Below are positions 37,450 to 42,876 of a DNA stretch of 42,876 nt, piece by piece; position 1 is the stretch's first letter, and every line of letters begins with the position of its first letter. Under the pieces are notes generated by a model. The model saw only the letters and a program-made list of their open reading frames with translations. It did not search any database and was not told the origin of the DNA. A program made the translations under genes and the position numbers. Origin of the DNA: Pseudomonadota bacterium (GTDB taxonomy: Bacteria; Pseudomonadota; Gammaproteobacteria; Steroidobacterales; Steroidobacteraceae); assembly GCA_963205255.1 (NCBI GenBank), contig CAUJIK010000045.1:1-42876 (forward strand), in the 5' to 3' direction.

Positions 37450-37451
37450 CC

Positions 37452-37742
37452 ATGAGCAGGATGGAAGGTGAGGCCCTGACCGCGGACGCGATGCGCATCA
37501 TCCGCCGCCTCTGCAAGCACTGGAGCCACAAGTTCACGACGCAGCTCGATGATGCCAGTGGCTCCATCCAGCTCAACGATGTGCTCGTGGTGCTCCGCGC
37601 CGCTCCCGACCGGGTGTTCGTTTCCCTGGAAAACCCGCAGGGCGAAATCCCCGAGCGCATCCCGGGCGTGGTCGCCGAGCACATGCAGCGCATGGCCGGC
37701 GCCGAGCCGCCGCTCGAGGTGCGCTGGGCCGAGCACGGATAG
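37452..37742 (+). CDS. DUF2218-domain protein
   Basis: A 96-residue soluble protein starting 2 bp after the gdhA stop, so probably co-translated. ADAMRIIRRLCKHWSHKF near the N-terminus, a short beta-rich middle and the VVAEHMQRMAG...LEVRW ending are characteristic of DUF2218, which is often found near metal- or redox-related genes. No function is established for the family. It has no signal peptide or membrane segment. Confidence 0.8.
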   Translation: MSRMEGEALTADAMRIIRRLCKHWSHKFTTQLDDASGSIQLNDVLVVLRAAPDRVFVSLENPQGEIPERIPGVVAEHMQRMAGAEPPLEVRWAEHG

Positions 37743-37771
37743 TTTCCGCGCCCGGCCCCATCCTTCGCTTC

Positions 37772-38668
37772 CTATCCCCCGGGATGAAGGCCGGCGGCCT
37801 TTTCCCGCGGGATGCCGCCAAAGCGGCCACTGTTGTAGTCACTGATGGCCTGGTGGATCTCGGCCTCGCTGTTCATGACGAACGGACCGTAACCCACCAC
37901 CGGCTCGTCGATGGGTTCGCCCGACAGCCACAGCACGGTGGCGTCGTTGTTGGCTTCGATCTCCACCTGCGTGCCGGCGCGATCCAGATGCACCAGCTGG
38001 CCCTCGCGCGCGAGGGTGTCGCCATTGATCTGCACCGTGCCGCGCAACACCACCAGCGCCAGCGTGTGGCCCTCCTGCGCGGCAAGGCGCGCCGTGCCTC
38101 CCTGTCCGATCCTCAGATCCCAGACATTCATCGGCGTGAAGGTCCGCGCCGGACCCTTGTGGCCGTCGAACTCGCCAGCGACCACGCGCACGCGCCCGGC
38201 GTCCCGCGGCAGCTCCACTGACGGAATCTGCGCGTCGAGCAGCGTCTGGTAGCCCGGGTCGGCCATCTTGTCGCGCGCCGGCAGGTTCACCCACAGCTGC
38301 ACCATTTCGATGGTGCCGCCGCGCCGCGTGAATTCATGCGAGTGGAATTCCTCGTGCACGATGCCCGCGCCGGCCGTCATCCACTGCACATCGCCCGGGC
38401 CGATGCGCCCGCCGGCGCCGGTGGAATCCTTGTGCTCCACCTCGCCCTGGTAAACGAGTGTCACCGTCTCGAAGCCGCGATGCGGATGCGAGCCGACGCC
38501 GCGGGGCCTGGCGGCCGGTGTGAATTCCATGGGTGCGGCATGGTCGAGCAGCAGGAAGGGGCTCAGATGCTGGCCCAGGCCGTCGTAGCTGAACAGCGAG
38601 CGCACCGGAAAGCCGTCCCCGACCCAATGCGGGCGCGGCGCGCTGTAAACACCGAGAACCTTCTTCAT
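37772..38668 (-). CDS. Pirin-family bicupin protein
   Basis: A 298-residue cytosolic protein. The N-terminal cupin contains the pirin metal set His61, His63 (GSHPHRGFETVT), His105 and Glu107. SPFLLLDHAAPMEF and GDVQWMTAGAGIVHEE are strong pirin signatures. Some bacterial pirins are quercetinases or respond to redox stress; activity here is unproven. The ATG has AGGAG at good spacing. It is divergent from the LysR gene, a pairing like yhaK-yhaJ in enterics, and is probably its regulatory target. Confidence 0.9.
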   Translation of the reverse strand: MKKVLGVYSAPRPHWVGDGFPVRSLFSYDGLGQHLSPFLLLDHAAPMEFTPAARPRGVGSHPHRGFETVTLVYQGEVEHKDSTGAGGRIGPGDVQWMTAGAGIVHEEFHSHEFTRRGGTIEMVQLWVNLPARDKMADPGYQTLLDAQIPSVELPRDAGRVRVVAGEFDGHKGPARTFTPMNVWDLRIGQGGTARLAAQEGHTLALVVLRGTVQINGDTLAREGQLVHLDRAGTQVEIEANNDATVLWLSGEPIDEPVVGYGPFVMNSEAEIHQAISDYNSGRFGGIPREKAAGLHPGG

Positions 38669-38764
38669 GGCGCTCTCCTGATTCTGTATCGGGCGCAATG
38701 CCTCGACATCTGGAATGAAAGACTACAGACAGGACGAGCAAGGCATAAGTGCCATGAATTGACC

Positions 38765-38790
38765 TTATCGTCCTATATATAGGACGATAA
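38765..38790. promoter_or_regulatory. Perfect 26-bp palindrome upstream of the LysR gene
   Basis: Left arm TTATCGTCCTATA and right arm TATAGGACGATAA are exact reverse complements. It ends 4 bp before the LysR ATG, and the right arm holds AGGA at ribosome-site distance. A lone half-site AGGACGA lies at 38731-38737, toward pirin. This fits an operator through which the LysR protein represses itself and controls pirin. Confidence 0.8.
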
Positions 38791-38794
38791 TCCG

Positions 38795-39700
38795 ATGCGG
38801 GATCTGAACGATCTGTACTACTTCGTCCAGGTGGTGGACCACGGGGGCTTTGCGCCCGCGGCCCGCGCCCTGGGGGTGCCCAAGTCGCGTCTCAGCCGGC
38901 GCATCGCGCTGCTGGAAGAGCGGCTGGGCACGCGTTTGATCCAGCGCTCCTCGCGCCACTTCGCGGTCACCGAGATCGGCCAGACCTACTACACCCACTG
39001 CCGCGCCATGCTGGTGGAAGCCGATGCCGCGGAAGAGGCCATCGCGGTCACTCATTCGGAGCCCTGCGGCGTGGTGCGCATGAGCTGCCCGGTGGCGCTT
39101 CTGGACATGAGTGTCGGCGGAATGCTGGCGGCATTCATGGTCCAGCACCCGCGTGTGGAACTGCATGTGGAGGCGACCAACCGTCGTGTGGATGTGGTGG
39201 GCGAGCGCATCGACATCGCGCTGCGCGTGCGGTCGCCGCCGCTGGCGGACAGCGAGCTGGTGTTGCGCGCGCTGGCCGACCGTCGCCAGTGCCTGGTGGC
39301 TGCGCCACGGCTCATCCAGACGCAGGGTCCGGTGCGTTCACCGGCGGATCTGCGGCGGCTGCCGAGCCTGGACATGGGCGTGCCACAGGCCGAGCATCTG
39401 TGGCAGTTGTCCGGCCCGGATGGCGCGCGGGCGGCCGTGCGTCACCAGCCGCGACTGGTGACGCGCAGCATGCCGGCGCTGTGCGCCGCCGCCGTGGCGG
39501 GCGTCGGTGTGGTGCAGCTGCCGGTGATGATGATCAAGCCCCAGCTTGCCAGCAGCGAGCTGGTGCCGGTGCTGCCGGACTGGGCGCCGCCACGCGAGAT
39601 TGTGCACGCCGTGTTCGCATCGCGCCGCGGGTTGCTGCCCGCGGTGCGTGCGCTGCTGGATTTTCTCGCCGGCCGCTTCCGGCAACTGGAAGAGGATTAG
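38795..39700 (+). CDS. LysR-family transcriptional regulator
   Basis: A 301-residue regulator with an N-terminal winged helix-turn-helix (about 3-60; LYYFVQVVDHGGFAPAARAL, then SRLSRRIALLEERLGTRL) and a C-terminal effector domain (about 90-295). It resembles the subgroup that regulates quinone- or aromatic-responsive genes such as pirin. The perfect palindrome abutting its start codon suggests autoregulation, and pirin is transcribed divergently. Its TAG overlaps the convergent cysI stop region (39697-39700). The inducer cannot be read from sequence. Confidence 0.92.
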   Translation: MRDLNDLYYFVQVVDHGGFAPAARALGVPKSRLSRRIALLEERLGTRLIQRSSRHFAVTEIGQTYYTHCRAMLVEADAAEEAIAVTHSEPCGVVRMSCPVALLDMSVGGMLAAFMVQHPRVELHVEATNRRVDVVGERIDIALRVRSPPLADSELVLRALADRRQCLVAAPRLIQTQGPVRSPADLRRLPSLDMGVPQAEHLWQLSGPDGARAAVRHQPRLVTRSMPALCAAAVAGVGVVQLPVMMIKPQLASSELVPVLPDWAPPREIVHAVFASRRGLLPAVRALLDFLAGRFRQLEED

Positions 39701-41442
39701 GCGCTTTTTGCCGGCGCTTCAGAGCGCTGGAAGTCCCTGCCAGCGGTGATGCGCCGGACCACTCCGGCGCGCACCACGAAATCGCCGAAGGCTTCACCGG
39801 ATGTACGTTCGGCGGCATAGCGATGCAGCAGGCCGCGCAGTTCGTCGAGGATCTGCGCCTCGCCCAGCGTTTCGCGGTATAGCGCGGCCATGCGGTCGCC
39901 CGAGGGGCTCGCGCCCAGGTACAGGTTGTACTTGCCCGGCGCCTTGCCCACCATCGCGATCTCCGCGAGGTAGGGGCGCGAGCAGCCGTTCGGGCAGCCG
40001 CTCATGCGGATGTTGATCGGCTGCCCGGCAAGGCCGGCCTCGTTCGCGATGAGCTCGATCTTGTCGATCAGCGAGGGCAGGTAGCGCTCGCTCTCGGCCA
40101 TGGCGAGGCCGCAGGTCGGCAGCGCCACGCAGGCGATGGCGTTTGCATGCAGCACGGAGCTGCTGCGCGGCGTGACGAGGCCATGTTCCTTCAGCAGCGC
40201 CTCGATGGCGGGCTTGTCGCTGTCGGCCACGCCGGCGATGGTCACGTTCTGGTTGGTGGTGATCGCGAACAGGCCCTTGTGCCGGCCCGCGATGGCGCGC
40301 ATGCCTTCGAGGTGCGTGGCGCCGGGATGGTCGGCAATGCGGCCGCTGGCGATGGAGAGCGTGCAATGCCACAGGCCATCGGGGCCGCGATGCCAGCCGA
40401 CACTGTCGGCGGAAGTCTCGAAACGCACTTCGCGCGCCGGCTGCAGCGCCCGGCCCAGGCGCCGCTCCAGCTCCTGCCGGAACCACTCGACGCCACGATC
40501 GTCGATGGTGTACTTGAAGCGCGCATGGGCGCGGTTGCGGCGGTCGCCGAAGTCGCGCTGTATGCACATGGTGTGCTCGGCGACCTCGATCACATCTTCC
40601 GGCGCGCAGAAAGCAGCCGGTTCCGACAGCCGCGGGAAGGTGGCCGGCACATTGTGCGTCATGCCCATGCCGCCGCCGACCAGCACGTTGTAGCCGGCGA
40701 CGCGGCCGTTCTCGATCACGGCGACGAAGCCCAGGTCGTGGGCATACACGTCGATGTCATTGCTGGGCGGCGCTGCCAGCGCGATCTTGAATTTGCGCGG
40801 CAGGTAGGTCTCGCCGTAAATGGGCTCTTCCGGTCCGTCGCCCCGGGGCGCGGGTTTCTCCTGCAGGAAGATCTCGCGATAGGCACCGGTCTTCGGCAGC
40901 AGGTGCGCGCCGATCTTCGCCGCCAGCGCGCTGACCTCGGCATGCGCCGGCGACAGCAGCGGGTTCGCGGTGCAGATGACATTGCGGTTCACGTCGCCGC
41001 AGGCGGCGATGGAATCGAGGCCGCAGGCGACCAGGCCCTGCACCTGGCGCCGCAGGTTGCGCTTGCGGATGCCGTGGAACTGGAAGGTCTGGCGCGTGGT
41101 GAGCCGCAGCGTGCCGTCGGCGCATTCGCGCGTCAGCGCGTCCAGCGCCAGCCATTGCGCCGGTGTGCACACGCCGCCGGGCAGGCGCACGCGCAGCATG
41201 AACTGGTAGCGCGGCTCGAGCTTCGCGACGCGGCGCTCTTCGCGCAGGTCGCGGTCGTCCTGCTGGTAGATGCCGAAGAACTTGGTCAGCAGCCCGTCGG
41301 TCTCGTCGATGGCGCCGGTGGCCGCGTCATCGAGGCTGGCCGTCAGCGTGCCGCGCAGCTGCCGGCTGTCGTGCTTCACGCGCTCGTTGGGGTTCAGCGA
41401 CTCGAGCGGGGCGGACAGGTCGCAGGGCGAAGCGTCGGTCAT
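39697..41442 (-). CDS. cysI: Sulfite reductase hemoprotein beta subunit
   Basis: A 581-residue enzyme that reduces sulfite to sulfide with electrons from CysJ. The siroheme/[4Fe-4S] cysteines are complete: Cys438-x5-Cys444 and Cys483-x3-Cys487 (SGCPNGCSRP). RLTTRQTFQFHGI near 113-125 and NVLVGGGMGMTH near 252-263 are further signatures. I chose the ATG at 41442, which overlaps the cysJ stop by one base (TGATG); the longer frame is only a shadow of cysJ. The order cysJ-cysI reads leftward and converges on the LysR gene. Confidence 0.93.
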   Translation of the reverse strand: MTDASPCDLSAPLESLNPNERVKHDSRQLRGTLTASLDDAATGAIDETDGLLTKFFGIYQQDDRDLREERRVAKLEPRYQFMLRVRLPGGVCTPAQWLALDALTRECADGTLRLTTRQTFQFHGIRKRNLRRQVQGLVACGLDSIAACGDVNRNVICTANPLLSPAHAEVSALAAKIGAHLLPKTGAYREIFLQEKPAPRGDGPEEPIYGETYLPRKFKIALAAPPSNDIDVYAHDLGFVAVIENGRVAGYNVLVGGGMGMTHNVPATFPRLSEPAAFCAPEDVIEVAEHTMCIQRDFGDRRNRAHARFKYTIDDRGVEWFRQELERRLGRALQPAREVRFETSADSVGWHRGPDGLWHCTLSIASGRIADHPGATHLEGMRAIAGRHKGLFAITTNQNVTIAGVADSDKPAIEALLKEHGLVTPRSSSVLHANAIACVALPTCGLAMAESERYLPSLIDKIELIANEAGLAGQPINIRMSGCPNGCSRPYLAEIAMVGKAPGKYNLYLGASPSGDRMAALYRETLGEAQILDELRGLLHRYAAERTSGEAFGDFVVRAGVVRRITAGRDFQRSEAPAKSA

Positions 41443-42876
41443 CAATAAACGTCCTTCTGGTAACGGCGGGCACGCTGCAGGTCGAGCAGGTATTCGCTGG
41501 CAGCTTCCGGCTCGAGATTGCCGTGCTTCTGTATCACATCGCGCAGCGCCTGCTCCACATCGGGAGCCATGCTGCTGGCATCGCCGCAGACATAGACGTT
41601 CGCGCCGTCCTGCAGCCATGACCACAGGTCGGCGCCCTGTTCGCGCAGCCGCTGCTGCACGTAGATCTTCTGCGCCTGGTCGCGCGAGAAGGCCACATCG
41701 ATGCGAGTGAGCACGCGGCTCTTGCGCCAAGCCAGCAGTTCCGCCTGGTACAGGAAGTCGTATTCGAACGAGCGGTCGCCGAAGAACAGCCAGTTGCGCC
41801 CCGTGGCGCCGATCTCCTCGCGCTCGGCGAGGAAGGCGCGGTAGGGCGCGATGCCGGTGCCGGCGCCGATCATCACCACCGGCGTCTCGGGGTTGGCCGG
41901 CAGCCTGAAGGCGCCGTTGCGGTGCACGTACACCGGCAGCTGCCCGCCGGCCTCTACGCCTGCGAGCTGGCCCGAAATGATGCCCTTGCGCGCGCGGCCC
42001 TGCGATTCGAACTCCACCACGCCGACGGTGATATGCACTTCGTCGGGCGTCACGCGGTTGCTGGAAGCGATGGAATAAAGGCGCGGCGTGGCCGGCCGCA
42101 GCAACTGCGCGAAACCGGCCGCGTCGAGCCCTTTGGGCGGATGCGCGCGCACCAGGTCGAGCAGGTCGCGGCCATAGGCAAAGCGCGCCAGCTGAGCCTC
42201 GTCGCCGCCGATCTTCTTCAGCTCGGCGTCGCCGGTGGCTTCCGCATAGCGCTTCACCAGCGCGGTGGTGAGCGGGCCGATTTCCAGCACGTTCGCCAGC
42301 GCCTCGCGCAAGGCAAGCGTGGCGCCCGAAACGGTCACCGCCGCATCGGCGTCGAGACCGGGCGTGCCCAGCAGGGCTTCCACCTGGTCAGCCGGGTTGG
42401 GCAGCACCAGGCCCAGTGCATCGCCCGGCTCGTAGTGGATGCCCGAATCAGCCAGCGACAGCTCGATGTGGCGCACGTTCTTGGTCGAGCCGCGTACCGT
42501 GAGCGGCTGGTTGGCCAGCACCTCGGCGGCGAAGGGGTGCTTGCGCGTATACACATGCGCGGGGGTTTCCGCGGGCCGCGGGCTGGCCGCAATGGCGGCG
42601 GTCTGTCCGGCTGCCACGTCCGAGGCGAGGATGGAATCCATCCAGCCGCTGGCCGCCGCCTCGAAATCCACATCGCATTCGATGCGCGGCTGCAGCCGCG
42701 TGGCGCCGAGGGCTTCCAGGCGCTGATCGAACTGCCGGCCGGTTTCGCAGAATTTCTCGTAGCTGGAATCGCCCAGCGCCAGCACGGCGAAGCGCATGTG
42801 CGAGAGCTTCGGCGCGCGGCGCCCCTGCAGCAGTTCGTACAGCGGTACGGCGCGCTCGGGAGGATCGCCGTCGCCA
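41442..42876 (-). CDS. cysJ: Sulfite reductase flavoprotein alpha subunit (partial, runs off the right edge)
   Basis: The frame continues to the last base of the window, so the N-terminus is missing. Visible parts are the end of the flavodoxin domain (GDGDPPERA, then FAVLALGDSSYEKFC), an FAD-binding region with RLYSIASS, and a ferredoxin-reductase-type NADPH domain with MIGAGTGIAPYRAFL and the YVCGDASSMAPDVE segment. The C-terminus reads RYQKDVY, as is normal for CysJ. An internal ATG at 42797 is not the real start. It donates electrons from NADPH to CysI. Confidence 0.92.
   Translation of the reverse strand, partial: GDGDPPERAVPLYELLQGRRAPKLSHMRFAVLALGDSSYEKFCETGRQFDQRLEALGATRLQPRIECDVDFEAAASGWMDSILASDVAAGQTAAIAASPRPAETPAHVYTRKHPFAAEVLANQPLTVRGSTKNVRHIELSLADSGIHYEPGDALGLVLPNPADQVEALLGTPGLDADAAVTVSGATLALREALANVLEIGPLTTALVKRYAEATGDAELKKIGGDEAQLARFAYGRDLLDLVRAHPPKGLDAAGFAQLLRPATPRLYSIASSNRVTPDEVHITVGVVEFESQGRARKGIISGQLAGVEAGGQLPVYVHRNGAFRLPANPETPVVMIGAGTGIAPYRAFLAEREEIGATGRNWLFFGDRSFEYDFLYQAELLAWRKSRVLTRIDVAFSRDQAQKIYVQQRLREQGADLWSWLQDGANVYVCGDASSMAPDVEQALRDVIQKHGNLEPEAASEYLLDLQRARRYQKDVY

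Overview
GC-rich chromosomal DNA of a Gram-negative proteobacterium. TonB-dependent receptors, lipoproteins, an NnrS/NirK nitrogen-oxide set, CysJI and a 2-oxoacid:acceptor oxidoreductase together suggest an aerobic or facultatively denitrifying gammaproteobacterium near Steroidobacterales, Nevskiales or Xanthomonadales. That placement is an inference from gene content; there is no rRNA gene. I saw no tRNA, IS element, prophage or CRISPR array.

Left third (1-12.2 kb): the last codons of an unknown gene and a TonB receptor read rightward. A long leftward block follows. It begins at about 12.2 kb with an oxidoreductase operon (GltD-like flavoprotein with Fe-S clusters, then 2-oxoacid:acceptor oxidoreductase alpha and beta) whose genes overlap by ATGA. 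It continues with dapA, a gamma-carbonic anhydrase, a DUF3617 protein, a penicillin-binding-type DD-peptidase and a TMTC-like membrane protein.

Middle (12.4-26 kb): a PQQ-type sugar dehydrogenase and a PEBP-family protein read rightward. A leftward cassette follows in which a TonB receptor is flanked by two related exported proteins. Next come an SDR that has lost its catalytic middle and a malate/lactate dehydrogenase-like enzyme. A DoxX-CuNiR-cytochrome c fusion nitrite reductase comes next, divergent from an O6-alkylguanine repair gene, with a 23-bp NsrR-like site between them. Homospermidine synthase and an exported double-cupin protein complete this part.

Right (26-43 kb): a small exported protein; gnd-zwf overlapping by GTGA; a decayed NTF2-like lipoprotein gene still overlapping the start of an exported creatininase-family gene; an exported lipoprotein made of three RidA domains; an MFS transporter; a DUF938 methyltransferase; a MOSC protein; NnrS; glutamate dehydrogenase with a DUF2218 gene; a pirin/LysR divergent pair with a perfect 26-bp palindrome; and cysI with cysJ running off the right edge.

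The most interesting points are the three-module nitrite reductase and its shared control region with ogt, the triple-RidA lipoprotein, a recurring promoter followed by an eight-G tract in three gene leaders, the paralogue-TonB-paralogue cassette, and two genes caught in decay (SDR and NTF2-like).
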